DNA of 51,802 nucleotides from an uncultured Peptococcaceae bacterium (GCA_934229395.1 CAKQDL010000009.1:1-51802), one strand, 5' to 3'. Shown: positions 23,522-32,183, counted from the stretch's first letter. Numbers and translations are program-made. The notes: generated by a model from the sequence alone, not told the origin.

Positions 23522-25108
23522 TTAGAGGACAACTGCTGTGATGTAAGACATCGCACATACAATAGCGCCGAAGAGGACGCAGTACTTAATGGTCTTTGAC
23601 ATGATTGCAGAGTCGGTACTCTTCACACCTTCGATGGTACCGATAGCAGCAACTGCGATAGCGATACTTTGTGGAGAGATGAGCTTACCAATAGCGCCAC
23701 CAGCCATGTTAGCAGCAACAAGCTGTACAGCGTCTACGCCCAAGATACCAGCAACTTCTGCTTGCATCTGTGCGAAGATAACGCCGGCAGAGGTGGTGGA
23801 ACCAGTAACGAAGGTACCGATGATACCAACGAGTGGAGCAAGGGCTGGGTAGAAGGAGCCAGTAAGGTTGGCAAGCAAGATTGCGATGGAAGAGGTCATA
23901 CCACTGTAACCCATTACCTTAGCAAGAGCAATGATGAATACGATGGTAGCAATAGCCTTCCACATACCCTTTAAGGTACGGCCGAGAACGGTCACCATGG
24001 TGCCAACAGATGCCTTTTGGATAAAGCCACCGATGATACCGGCGAGGAAGAGCATAACAGCAGAGTTGAAAATAGCTAAAGAAATAGTTGCAGGGTTTTC
24101 ACCAGAGTATACGCTGAAAGCGATTTTGAATTGACCAAGGAAAGCGTTGAGCGGAGCAACGAGCTTGGAGGTACCAATGAGAAGAACGAGCATCAAGATG
24201 TAAGGGGACCATGCAGCAACGTTACCAAATGGGATGTCCTTGAGGTGTTCTTTTTCTTCAGCATTGAGGGTCATGATAAAGTCAGGGTCTTCGGTTGGTT
24301 TGCGCTTAGAAGCAACAAGTACCATAACGATAAGGCTTACGGTGTTACCAATAAGGTCAACCATTTCAGCGCCTACAAAGTGAGCCATTGCAAGAGCAGG
24401 GATAACGTAGGAAAGACCAGCGAGAGCGGTGAAGCCTACCATGCCCTTGAAAGCATTTTTAGATTTTTCGGTAGAACCGATGAGTGCAATGATAAAGAAT
24501 GGGGAAAGAAGTGCTGGGATAACGAGCAAGTTCATTGCAGGGCCAGCAACTAGAAGTGGGTCAACGCCGATAAGACCAGCAGCAGTGGTGGTAGGAATAC
24601 CAATGGAACCGAAGGTAGGAGGTGCAGCGTTGGCAATGAGGCAGGCTACAGCAGAGAAGAGTGGGTTAAAGCCCAAAGCAACCATCATAGCTGCAGGAAT
24701 AGCAACGGCGGTACCAAAACCAGCAACAGCTTCCATGAAGCCACCGAAGCCCCATGCAAGGATGAGCACGAGAACGCGCTTGTCGTTGGTTACAGAAGTA
24801 AGCATGTTCTTGATAAGGTCCATTGCTCTGGTTTCAAGGCAGAGGTTGTAGGTGAACATTGCAGCGATGATGATAAGACCGATTGGCCAAATCGCACCAA
24901 TGGCACCTTCAACAGAAGCGGTAAGACCTTCACCAACAGTTAAGCCAGCGAGGGTTTCGCTGATGCCCATGCTCTTAAGAACAACAGCTTCAACAATAGC
25001 AATTACAAGTGCAGATGCGCAACCAATGTGACCTGGAAGTTTGAGCACGAGGAAGGCAACAAACAACCAGATGATTGGTAGCAATGCGAGAATAAAGTCC
25101 ATAAACAT
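23522..25108 (-). CDS. lctP: L-lactate permease
   Basis: The 528-residue protein has 12 or more hydrophobic segments and LctP-family motifs: PIIWLFVAFLVLKLPGH at the N-terminus, GGFMEAVAGFGTAVAIPAA, and TSAGVIFAQMQAEVAG near the end. It carries lactate and proton symport across the membrane. ATG 25108 was chosen for the membrane start and AAAAGAG upstream; the frame extends 19 codons further 5' into promoter sequence. It is divergent from a FadR-type regulator with two matching operators between them. No lactate dehydrogenase lies beside it. Confidence 0.88.
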   Translation of the reverse strand: MFMDFILALLPIIWLFVAFLVLKLPGHIGCASALVIAIVEAVVLKSMGISETLAGLTVGEGLTASVEGAIGAIWPIGLIIIAAMFTYNLCLETRAMDLIKNMLTSVTNDKRVLVLILAWGFGGFMEAVAGFGTAVAIPAAMMVALGFNPLFSAVACLIANAAPPTFGSIGIPTTTAAGLIGVDPLLVAGPAMNLLVIPALLSPFFIIALIGSTEKSKNAFKGMVGFTALAGLSYVIPALAMAHFVGAEMVDLIGNTVSLIVMVLVASKRKPTEDPDFIMTLNAEEKEHLKDIPFGNVAAWSPYILMLVLLIGTSKLVAPLNAFLGQFKIAFSVYSGENPATISLAIFNSAVMLFLAGIIGGFIQKASVGTMVTVLGRTLKGMWKAIATIVFIIALAKVMGYSGMTSSIAILLANLTGSFYPALAPLVGIIGTFVTGSTTSAGVIFAQMQAEVAGILGVDAVQLVAANMAGGAIGKLISPQSIAIAVAAIGTIEGVKSTDSAIMSKTIKYCVLFGAIVCAMSYITAVVL

Positions 25109-25231
25109 ATTAATCACTCTTTTCCTTTTTTTAGTAGCCTTGGAGAATAAATCATATAATGTCAAAATCCAAGGCCCGGTGTTTTCCTCTTGCGTCTATT
25201 AAATAATATTCTAAATGATATGTCAATAAAA

Positions 25232-25241
25232 TGGTTAACCA
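25232..25241. promoter_or_regulatory. FadR-type operator O1 (permease side)
   Basis: TGGTTAACCA is a perfect palindrome of the FadR/LldR consensus type TGGTnnACCA, with AAT flanks. It is about 125 bases upstream of the permease start. Confidence 0.65.
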
Positions 25242-25285
25242 ATCACGATTAGTTTTCCTTATACGTTAGTTTAGAAAAAAAGTCG

Positions 25286-25314
25286 TAGACTAACGCAATC
25301 TATGGTATTATAAT
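25286..25314 (+). promoter_or_regulatory. Promoter of the FadR-type regulator gene
   Basis: TAGACT (25286-25291), 17 bases, TATAAT (25309-25314). The operator O2 lies just downstream, so the regulator is probably autorepressed. Confidence 0.6.
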
Positions 25315-25327
25315 AGTACGGATTAAA

Positions 25328-25337
25328 TGGTGAACCA
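25328..25337. promoter_or_regulatory. FadR-type operator O2 (regulator side)
   Basis: TGGTGAACCA with ATT flank matches O1 in nine of ten positions, located between the -10 box and the regulator start. Confidence 0.65.
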
Positions 25338-25360
25338 ATTTAATAAAGGGGTATAGACAC

Positions 25361-26077
25361 ATGAGCGAACAGCCAGATTACGAGAAACTCATAGATTACA
25401 TAGAACAGCAGCTCTTTGAACGCAAATTGAGAGTGGGCGATAAACTACCTGCAGAACGCGAGCTTTCTAGCATACTAGATATTAGCCGCGGCTCGGTGCG
25501 TATTGGTTTGGCCGTTTTGGTGGCCATTGGCGTTATAGATAGCAAGCACGGTAGCGGCAACTACATCAACGGCTCCTTCGACCATAAGCTGATGCAAATC
25601 ATGACCATGATGTATTCCTTAGAAGACATGGGTGAGCTAGAAATTTGTGGCTTCCGCTACGCAGCAGAGCAGGAAGCCATTCTTTTGGCCATTCACAATG
25701 TAACCGAGGAGCAAAAGGAGCTTTTAAAGAACCTTGCCACAGCCCTTACAACGTCTAAGGAAGCCGAAAAGCAAACCTATTATGATCAAAAGCTCCACCA
25801 AACCATCGTCGATGCCAGCGGCAACCGTTTGGTTATTGCGCGCTACATGGCCCTCGACAAAATCCTTAATGCCGTTATTCAAGACGTGCGCGACACCGTT
25901 TTACACATGGGCGACGAAGAATTTGCAGCCTTGCAAAACAGCCACGTGGATTTGGTCAACGGCATTTGCGAAGGCAATTTGGACTTGGCACAGCAAGCCC
26001 TCAATACCCACTTTGTCTTCTTGCAAAAGGCCCTCAAAAACGACAAGCCACAAGCACGTACAGAAGAAACCGTATAA
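25361..26077 (+). CDS. GntR/FadR-family regulator of lactate uptake
   Basis: The 238-residue protein has an N-terminal winged helix typical of GntR (LRVGDKLPAERELSSILDISRGSVR) and an all-helical FCD effector domain with the metal-ligand-like ALQNSHVDLVNGI near the end. Its position opposite the lactate permease, and TGGTnnACCA sites in the shared intergenic region, point to an LldR-like lactate-responsive repressor. The effector is inferred from context. The start at 25361 lies behind AAAGGGG at a somewhat long spacing. Confidence 0.82.
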   Translation: MSEQPDYEKLIDYIEQQLFERKLRVGDKLPAERELSSILDISRGSVRIGLAVLVAIGVIDSKHGSGNYINGSFDHKLMQIMTMMYSLEDMGELEICGFRYAAEQEAILLAIHNVTEEQKELLKNLATALTTSKEAEKQTYYDQKLHQTIVDASGNRLVIARYMALDKILNAVIQDVRDTVLHMGDEEFAALQNSHVDLVNGICEGNLDLAQQALNTHFVFLQKALKNDKPQARTEETV

Positions 26078-26084
26078 ATAGAAA

Positions 26085-26127
26085 AAGTCCTGTTCATTGG
26101 TCATTGTGCCAGTGAACAGGGCTTTTT
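26085..26127. terminator. Bidirectional terminator between regulator and exporter genes
   Basis: GTCCTGTTCA(C)TGG arms fold as GTCCTGTTCATTGG with CCAGTGAACAGGGC, flanked by A and T runs. Confidence 0.8.
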
Positions 26128-26131
26128 TGTG

Positions 26132-27532
26132 TTATTTGTTTTTTCCGATGAAAAGGGCGCGCAGAACGAGAACAACCATCACAAAGCCAATAATGGCGTG
26201 GAGGATGAGGCTCCATTGCACGCCTATTGCGGTGCCTAGGGCGAGGTTGTTTGGTTGGCTTGCCTGGCCCATGGCCACGAGGGTCGATACCACAGCAGTA
26301 CCCATAGCAGCAAAGAGCTGCTGGAGGGTATTGATGATGGCGGTGCCGTCGCTGTAGCGTTCTGGTGGCAGATTTTTGAGGGCAAAGGTGGTGAGGTTGC
26401 TCGCAAAAGCTTGGCCAAAGCTATAAACTAGGCAAATGAGCATGATGGTCATATTGCTCACGCGGGTCATAAAGAGCATTTCCAAAATAAGAGCAAGGTA
26501 GAGGACAGAAAAGCCAAAGCTAATAGGTAGCTTTGGGCCCATTTTGTCGTAAAAGCGCCCAGCAAAAGGAGAAAGGCAGGCGCAAAGAATGCACGCCGGC
26601 ATCATGAGATAGCCTGCTGTGAAGGCATCGGCGCCGTTAGAGAGCTGCATAAAGTTTGGAATGAGAAAGCTGCGCGCCAAGATGATAAACTGCAAAATAA
26701 GCAGAGCCGCAAGACAGGCGCTGAAGCAAGGCAGTTTTATAATAGAAAGGTTTAGGAGCGGTTCGCTCGTTTTGGCACTATGGCGCACAAAGAGCCATAA
26801 AAAGAGGAGAGCAAGGGCAATCAAAAACCAAAAAAGCGGGCTGGTAAGGCCTAGGGTAGAAATATTGCTCAATGCATAGATGAGGCAAATAAAGCAAATG
26901 GAAAGAGCAATGTAGCCGGCCACATCAAAGCCTTCCTTTACAAGCTCAGACGATTGGCGAATGGTTGTAAGGCCCAAAAGAGCAGCAAGGGCCAAGAGGG
27001 GCAAAAGGGAAAGAAAAATCATGCGCCAGCCAAAAAGGCTTTGCATCAGCCCGCCCCAAAAAGGGCCAATGGCTGGGCCGAGGCCAATGGTGAGGGAAGC
27101 TATGCCCATCACGAGGCCAGTGTGCTGGTGCGGCACCTGCTCAATAATAATGTTAAACATCATAGGCAGCGCAATGCCGGTGCCCATGCCTTGGAGCACG
27201 CGCGCCGCGAGCAAAATCCAAAAGGATGGGGCCATGGCACAAATGATGGTACCAATTATAAAGAAGGAAACAGCCACCGCAAAAAGGTGCTTGGTCATAA
27301 AACGCTTCTTGAGCCAGGCAGATGCCGGAATCATCACAGCGAGCACCAAGAGATAGAGGGTTGTGAGCCATTGCACCGTAGATGTAGGCACACTAAATTC
27401 ATTCATCAATACAGGAAAAACAATGTTGGTGGCCGTTTCGGCACAAATGCCAACAAGGGACATCAGGCCTGTGGCCACAACAGACATAATCATACGCGCA
27501 TCGAGCACGCGCTTAAAGGGTTGAGTACGCAT
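26132..27532 (-). CDS. MFS transporter, DHA2 drug:H+ antiporter family
   Basis: The 466-residue protein has about 14 membrane segments. It carries the DHA2 features TVQWLTTLYLLVLAVMIPAS in helix 2 and RVLQGMGTGIALP (motif B/C region) in helix 4, followed by GPAIGPFWGG. Such proteins export drugs, dyes or metabolites using the proton gradient. The start at 27532 follows GGAGGT. Upstream on the - strand a TTGACA (27601-27596) suggests its own promoter. Substrate unknown. Confidence 0.85.
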   Translation of the reverse strand: MRTQPFKRVLDARMIMSVVATGLMSLVGICAETATNIVFPVLMNEFSVPTSTVQWLTTLYLLVLAVMIPASAWLKKRFMTKHLFAVAVSFFIIGTIICAMAPSFWILLAARVLQGMGTGIALPMMFNIIIEQVPHQHTGLVMGIASLTIGLGPAIGPFWGGLMQSLFGWRMIFLSLLPLLALAALLGLTTIRQSSELVKEGFDVAGYIALSICFICLIYALSNISTLGLTSPLFWFLIALALLFLWLFVRHSAKTSEPLLNLSIIKLPCFSACLAALLILQFIILARSFLIPNFMQLSNGADAFTAGYLMMPACILCACLSPFAGRFYDKMGPKLPISFGFSVLYLALILEMLFMTRVSNMTIMLICLVYSFGQAFASNLTTFALKNLPPERYSDGTAIINTLQQLFAAMGTAVVSTLVAMGQASQPNNLALGTAIGVQWSLILHAIIGFVMVVLVLRALFIGKNK

Positions 27533-27649
27533 TGGTCACCTCCGAGGGATTCAAACTAGTCTATACTATAGGGAAGTTGTCATCTTGTCAAGGGACAGGG
27601 TGCCGAGAGTGTGCTATAATTAAGCCAAGAAAATCAAGGAGTTGATATT

Positions 27650-28216
27650 ATGAGAAAAAGCTTTGGCGCAAAGCCACAAGTTTATCCAGAACCCGTCTTT
27701 ATTATTGCCGCCTACGATGAAAACGGCCATGTAGAATGCATGAACGCCGCTTGGGGTGGCCTCGTTGGCAAGGAGCAGCTGATGCTTTGCTTAAACCCAG
27801 CCCATAAAACCGTCATGACCCTTCGCCAAACAGGGGCCTTTACGGTGAGCATGGGCCAAGCAAGCATGGTCGCTGCCTGCGATTATGTGGGCCTAGTGAG
27901 CGGCAACAACGAGCCAGACAAGTGCCAAAAGGCCGGCTTCCACACCACCCGCGCAGAGGCCGCCAACGCGCCTCTTATTGATGAGCTTGCCTACGCCCTC
28001 GTGTGTGAGCTCGCTAGCTACGACGAAGACACCCACATTCTTATTGCCAACATTAAAGATATCTCCATCGACGAAAGCGTCCTCAAGGAAGACGGCACCG
28101 TAGACGTAGCCAAGCTCGCGCCGCTGTGCTTTGATCCAAACACCAAAAGCTACTACGATATCACCCACAAAGTAGCCGACGCCCGCGCCATCGGCAAAAC
28201 CTTAATGGATGAGTAA
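27650..28216 (+). CDS. Flavin reductase / flavoredoxin-family protein
   Basis: The 188-residue protein resembles the FMN-binding split-barrel flavin reductase family: PEPVFIIAAYDENG, NAAWGGLVGKEQ, TVMTLRQTGAFTVS and AGFHT. Members bind FMN and reduce flavins or act as electron carriers in anaerobes. It has its own TATAAT at 27615-27620, AAGGAG before the start at 27650, and faces no partner. No specific substrate can be assigned. Confidence 0.8.
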   Translation: MRKSFGAKPQVYPEPVFIIAAYDENGHVECMNAAWGGLVGKEQLMLCLNPAHKTVMTLRQTGAFTVSMGQASMVAACDYVGLVSGNNEPDKCQKAGFHTTRAEAANAPLIDELAYALVCELASYDEDTHILIANIKDISIDESVLKEDGTVDVAKLAPLCFDPNTKSYYDITHKVADARAIGKTLMDE

Positions 28217-28272
28217 GCCTACAGGGCAGTTGGAGAATAGCGATTTTGAAAAATACGTAAATGCACTCGCAA

Positions 28273-28595
28273 AAGCCTTCCGCTGGGGGAAGGCTACAGC
28301 TTGTCGAAAAACCTAAAATGTGTATGCAAATAGAAAGTTTTCTAGATTCCGCTTAGCCTTCCCCACATGGGGGGAAGGTGGCGGCGTAGCCGACGGATGA
28401 GGGGTATGAGCGCCAGCGAATGATCGATTTAGCTGTAAAGTACGGTGAAAACACACCCTCATCCGAGTTTTCTTCCGCCCTGCTCCAGAAAACCCACCTT
28501 CCCCCTCAAGGGGGAAGGCTTCACAAATGCATACATGACTATTCTATAAATCGAACTTTTTCTACAGCCTGAAGCCTTCCGCTGGGGGAAGGCTA
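28273..28595. mobile_element. MITE-like element copy 1 with 24-bp target duplications
   Basis: The non-coding element occupies 28297-28571 (275 bp). Its ends are imperfect inverted repeats: CAGCTTGTCGAAAAA on the left, and CAGGCTGTAGAAAAA read inward from the right (12 of 15). It is flanked by identical 24-base direct repeats (28273-28296 and 28572-28595) that themselves form a hairpin, AGCCTTCC with GGAAGGCT. Inside, CGGATGAGGG (28394-28403) pairs with CCCTCATCCG (28456-28465), and GC-rich AGCCTTCCCC-type hairpins sit on both sides. No ORF is present, so mobilisation would need a transposase in trans. It lies between the flavin reductase gene and the TPP riboswitch. Confidence 0.8.
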
Positions 28596-28713
28596 TATTT
28601 ATTCATTTGAGGGCTGTATGCCCCTTTCCCAACGGCCCGTTATTTTCTTTGGGTTTTAAGAGTTTTTTACAGTTTACAGTAGCTAAAATTTATATTATAC
28701 TACCACTATAAGT

Positions 28714-28803
28714 GACTAGGGGTGCTGCGCGTGCGTGGCTGAGAGGACCAATCATCCAACTCTTTGAACCTGATGTGGTTAGTACCAACGCAGGAAAGCA
28801 CAC
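28714..28803 (+). ncRNA. TPP riboswitch (thi box)
   Basis: All core pieces are present in order: GGGGTGC at 28719-28725, GGCTGAGAGG at 28737-28746, CTTTGAACCTGAT in 28762-28774, GGTTAGTACCAACGCAGGAAAG at 28777-28798 with its conserved TAGTACC loop. It controls the tenA-thiZXY operon through the terminator that follows. Confidence 0.95.
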
Positions 28804-28807
28804 TCGT

Positions 28808-28839
28808 CCTTTCTTATACACGTAAGGAAGGTTTTTTTT
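28808..28839 (+). terminator. TPP riboswitch expression-platform terminator
   Basis: CCTTTCTTA pairs with TAAGGAAGG (one wobble), followed by eight T's (28832-28839), five bases after the aptamer. TPP binding should favour this hairpin and shut off the operon. Confidence 0.85.
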
Positions 28840-28865
28840 ATGGAAAAAAACAATGGAGGTACAGC

Positions 28866-29525
28866 ATGCAACTTACAGACAAACTCTATGAAGCCGTCAA
28901 GGACATTTGGGACAACTACCTAGAACAGCCCTTTGTAAAGGAGCTCGGCGAAGGAACCCTAAGCGAGGACAAGTTCCGCTACTATATGATTCAAGATTAT
29001 CGCTACCTCTTGCAATACGCCAAGGTTTTTGCCCTAGGCGTGGTAAAGAGCAACGATGAAGACCTTATGCGCCGTTTTGCCCTTATGGTTGGCGGCACCC
29101 TAGATGGGGAAATGGGCGTTCACAAGAGCTATATGGCGCGCCTCGGCATTACCCCAGAAGAAATCAAAAACACCCCATCTCATTTTACCAACACCGCCTA
29201 CACCTCCTATATGCTCGACGAAGCCTTCCGTGGTGGCGCTCTAGAAGTCATCACTGCTGTGCTTTCCTGCGCATGGAGCTACGAATTCATCGGCAAGAAG
29301 CTCGCCGAAATCCCAGGTGCCACCGAGCATCCAGTGTATGGCGAATGGGTCACCTCCTATTCCAGCGATGAGTATGCACGTGGCACCAAGGATATTTTGG
29401 ATGTTGTGAACGCCTTAGGCGAAAAAATGCGCCCAGAGGATGAAGCACACATCATTGAAATTTTTGTCAACTGCAGCATCCACGAAAAGAATTTCTGGGA
29501 TATGGCATACACCATGGGCGCCTAA
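28866..29525 (+). CDS. tenA: TenA/thiaminase II-family aminopyrimidine aminohydrolase
   Basis: The 219-residue all-helical protein reads WDNYLEQPFVKELGEGTL, YYMIQDYRYLLQYAKVFA, CAWSYEFIGKKL (with the catalytic Cys region) and EFVNCSIHEKNFWDMAY-like C-terminal motifs of TenA. TenA hydrolyses thiamin breakdown products to recover HMP. ATG 28866 was chosen for GGAGG six bases upstream; the open frame extends 5' into the riboswitch. It heads an operon with a pyrimidine-type ABC importer, so the unit imports and salvages thiamin precursors. Confidence 0.92.
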   Translation: MQLTDKLYEAVKDIWDNYLEQPFVKELGEGTLSEDKFRYYMIQDYRYLLQYAKVFALGVVKSNDEDLMRRFALMVGGTLDGEMGVHKSYMARLGITPEEIKNTPSHFTNTAYTSYMLDEAFRGGALEVITAVLSCAWSYEFIGKKLAEIPGATEHPVYGEWVTSYSSDEYARGTKDILDVVNALGEKMRPEDEAHIIEIFVNCSIHEKNFWDMAYTMGA

Positions 29526-29540
29526 AAGGGGCGATGTACA

Positions 29541-30296
29541 ATGTTAGAATTTAAAAATGTGTCTTTCAAATATCCCGAAGACAACTACGTGATGATGGAA
29601 AACTTGTCCTTTTCCGTGCCCGACCACGCCTTTGTATCCATCATCGGCGCCAGCGGCTGCGGCAAAAGCACCATCTTTCGCCTCATCAACGGCCTAGAAA
29701 AACCCGATCAGGGCGACATCTTGGTCGATGGCCAATCCATTGCTTCCTTAAAGCAATACAGCGCCTTCATGCCTCAAAAGGATATGCTCTTTCCATGGCG
29801 CACCATCGAAAAAAACCTCTGCCTGCCAATGGAAATGCAGCACATTCCAAAAGCCGAGCAGCAAAAGCGCTGCAAAGAGGTGCTTGAGCAGGTGGGGCTT
29901 TCAGACTATCTCAAAAAATACCCCAAAGACCTTTCCGGTGGTATGAAGCAGCGCGTGGCCTTTGCCCGCACCCTGCTTTCCGGCGCCGAAATGCTCCTTT
30001 TGGACGAGCCTTTTTCTGCCCTCGACTTTTTGACTCGCGTCGATATGCAGGAATGGCTCCTCAAGCAATGGGAAGGCAACCAAAAAACCACCCTCTTCAT
30101 CACCCACGATGTAGAAGAAGCCATCTTCCTATCCCAAAGCATTTTCGTCATTCAGGCAAGCAAGCCATTTTACACCATGGAAAAGGTCGATGTGCCCCTT
30201 GGCTATCCGCGTGACCGCTCCATGCTCGGGCAACCAGAAATTGTTGCCTTAAAAGAACAACTCATTAACAAACTAAGAAGGAGCGTCAAGCAATGA
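29541..30296 (+). CDS. thiZ: ABC transporter ATP-binding protein, HMP/thiamin-precursor importer
   Basis: This 251-residue ATPase is related to nitrate/taurine/ThiZ transporters: Walker A GASGCGKST (residues 36-44), Q-loop FMPQKDMLFPW, signature LSGGMKQR, Walker B LLLDEPFSALD and switch His in FITHDVEEA. It provides energy for the ThiX permease. Control by the upstream TPP riboswitch is inferred from co-direction and a 15-base gap after tenA. Its stop overlaps the permease start by four bases. Confidence 0.87.
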   Translation: MLEFKNVSFKYPEDNYVMMENLSFSVPDHAFVSIIGASGCGKSTIFRLINGLEKPDQGDILVDGQSIASLKQYSAFMPQKDMLFPWRTIEKNLCLPMEMQHIPKAEQQKRCKEVLEQVGLSDYLKKYPKDLSGGMKQRVAFARTLLSGAEMLLLDEPFSALDFLTRVDMQEWLLKQWEGNQKTTLFITHDVEEAIFLSQSIFVIQASKPFYTMEKVDVPLGYPRDRSMLGQPEIVALKEQLINKLRRSVKQ

Positions 30297-31036
30297 AAAA
30301 GAATTTACCATCCCTCATCTTGATGTTCGTTCTTCTCATGATTTGGCAAGGCATCGCCATGGGTATCGATGCCGCCTACATCTTGCCATCGCCAATTCAA
30401 GTGCTCCAGCGCCTTTGGGAGCTGCGCGAGCCACTGGTGATGGTGCATCTACCAGCCACCATGAGCGTCACCTTTATAGGTCTTGTGATATCCATTGGCC
30501 TAGGGCTTCTCCTAGCCGTGTTGATGGATGCCAACGAGCACATCGAGCACGCCCTTTATCCCATCATTGTAGCCTCCCAAACCATTCCAACCACGGCCAT
30601 TGCGCCACTCTTTATTGTATGGTTTGGCTATGGCATGGGCAGCAAAATCTTGGTGACCATTTTAATCACCTTCTTCCCAATCGTCATCACCGTCTTTGAT
30701 GGCCTTAAAGGCACCAAGCGCGAAATGGAAGAATTGCTCATCACCTACGGCGCCACAAAAAAAGACGTCTTTTTGAAGCTCAAGGTGCCAGTGGCCCTGC
30801 CACACTTTTTCTCGGCCATCAAAATGGCCATCCCCCTAAGCGTCATCGGTGCAGCCATTGCCGAATGGCTCGGCGCCCAAAGTGGCTTGGGATACTTTAG
30901 TAAGCGTATGATGACACAGCTAGACGGTGCCGGCGTATTCGCACCGATTGTGCTTTTGTCTGTAGTAGCAATGGTTATTGTAGGACTAATCACCGTTTTA
31001 GAAAAACGTGTGATTCGTTGGAGAAAGGAGATTTAA
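30293..31036 (+). CDS. thiX: ABC transporter permease, HMP/thiamin-precursor importer
   Basis: The 247-residue membrane protein has about six hydrophobic segments and the EAA-loop region MEELLITYGATKKDVFLKL, as in the SsuC/TauC-type permease family. The N-terminus carries a typical first helix (LPSLILMFVLLMIWQGIAMG). ATGA overlap with thiZ and a start of thiY immediately after its stop show tight operon packing. Confidence 0.87.
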   Translation: MKKNLPSLILMFVLLMIWQGIAMGIDAAYILPSPIQVLQRLWELREPLVMVHLPATMSVTFIGLVISIGLGLLLAVLMDANEHIEHALYPIIVASQTIPTTAIAPLFIVWFGYGMGSKILVTILITFFPIVITVFDGLKGTKREMEELLITYGATKKDVFLKLKVPVALPHFFSAIKMAIPLSVIGAAIAEWLGAQSGLGYFSKRMMTQLDGAGVFAPIVLLSVVAMVIVGLITVLEKRVIRWRKEI

Positions 31037-32065
31037 ATGAAAAAATTTATTGCAATGCTCTTAGCAGCAACCATGGTTGTAGGCCTCGTAGGCTGCGGCG
31101 GTGGCAATAAGGAAGAAGCCACTTCCACAGCTACCGAAGCAAAGAGCGATCTTGAAGATGTTACCGTTGTACTCGACTGGTATCCAAACGCCATCCACAC
31201 CTTCCTTTATGTAGCTCAAGAAAAAGGCTACTTTGCAGAAGAAGGCCTCAACCTCGTTGTCAATTTCCCAGCCAACACCAACGACGGCATCTCCATGCCA
31301 GCAGCTGGTAAGGCAGACCTTGGCGTGTACTATGTGCATGACGCCATCGCAACAGCCGTAGAAGAAGACGTGCCAATCGTTTCTGTAGGTGCCATCACCC
31401 AAGAAATGCTCAACGTGTTCATCGCCCTTAAAGAAACCGGTATCGACGGCCCAGAAGACCTTGCAGGCAAGAAAATTGGCTACGCAGGTACCGCCCTTTC
31501 CGAAGCCATGACCAAGCAAGTGCTCGAAAACGTAGGCCTCAGCGCCAACGACTGCGAATTTGTAGACGTAGGCTTCGACCTTATGAGCTCCATGACCACC
31601 AAGCAAGTAGACGCCACCATCGGCTGCATGGTCAACCATGAAGTGCCACAAATGGAAAAAGAAGGCTTCGATGTAAACTACTTCTCCCCAACCGACTATG
31701 GCGTGCCACAAACCTATGAGCTTATCTTCCTTGCAAACAAAGACAAGGTCAAAGAAAACCCAGAAAAATACAAGGCCTTCCTCCGTGCTTGCACCAAGGG
31801 CTATGAATTTATGAAGGAAAACCCAGAAGAAGCCCTTCAAATTCTCCTCGATAACCAAAACGAAGAAAACTTCCCTCTTGATAAAGACGTAGAAACCAAG
31901 AGCATGGAAACCATTCTCCCAGTAATGGAAAAAGAAAACGCCCCATTCCTCCACCAAGACGTAGCAGTATGGCAAGAAACCGCCGACTGGCTCTATGAAT
32001 GCGGCCTCCTAAAAGAAAAGACCGACGTCAGCGGCATGGTCGTTAACCTCTTGGAAGAAGAATAA
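31037..32065 (+). CDS. thiY: Substrate-binding lipoprotein, ThiY/NMT1-like
   Basis: The 342-residue protein has a lipoprotein signal peptide with lipobox LVGC (Cys at about residue 19). Mature features match NMT1/THI5-like binders: VVLDWYPNAIHTFLYVAQEKGYF, KADLGVYYVHDA, GKKIGYAGT and DATIGCMVNHE. These proteins bind formyl-aminopyrimidine or HMP outside the membrane. The TPP control and TenA neighbour support that ligand. The start directly abuts the permease stop and has AAAGGAG upstream. Confidence 0.9.
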   Translation: MKKFIAMLLAATMVVGLVGCGGGNKEEATSTATEAKSDLEDVTVVLDWYPNAIHTFLYVAQEKGYFAEEGLNLVVNFPANTNDGISMPAAGKADLGVYYVHDAIATAVEEDVPIVSVGAITQEMLNVFIALKETGIDGPEDLAGKKIGYAGTALSEAMTKQVLENVGLSANDCEFVDVGFDLMSSMTTKQVDATIGCMVNHEVPQMEKEGFDVNYFSPTDYGVPQTYELIFLANKDKVKENPEKYKAFLRACTKGYEFMKENPEEALQILLDNQNEENFPLDKDVETKSMETILPVMEKENAPFLHQDVAVWQETADWLYECGLLKEKTDVSGMVVNLLEEE

Positions 32066-32118
32066 AAACACACAACCAACCATTGTGAACATACAAATAA
32101 AACCGCACGCAACATGAT

Positions 32119-32177
32119 ATGCTCCCTAGATAGCAAACAGTGAAATAACAAATCACAGACTGCTATATAGGGGGCAT
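32119..32177. repeat. Long inverted repeat between thi operon and IS remnant
   Basis: ATGCTCCCTAGATAGCA (32119-32135) and TGCTATATAGGGGGCAT (32161-32177) are 17-base arms with two mismatches, a 25-base spacer and a following TTTTATTA. It may terminate the thi operon, or be the outer end and protective hairpin of the insertion sequence that follows. Confidence 0.6.
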
Positions 32178-32183
32178 TTTATT

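Noticed and set aside
28273..28595. CRISPR array, because of repeated palindromic units
   Set aside because: Only two repeats flank a single body, with no regular spacer pattern. Inverted ends and target duplications indicate a mobile element.
31061..31975. A 304-codon - strand ORF inside thiY
   Set aside because: Antisense shadow of a lipoprotein gene with clear family motifs on the + strand.
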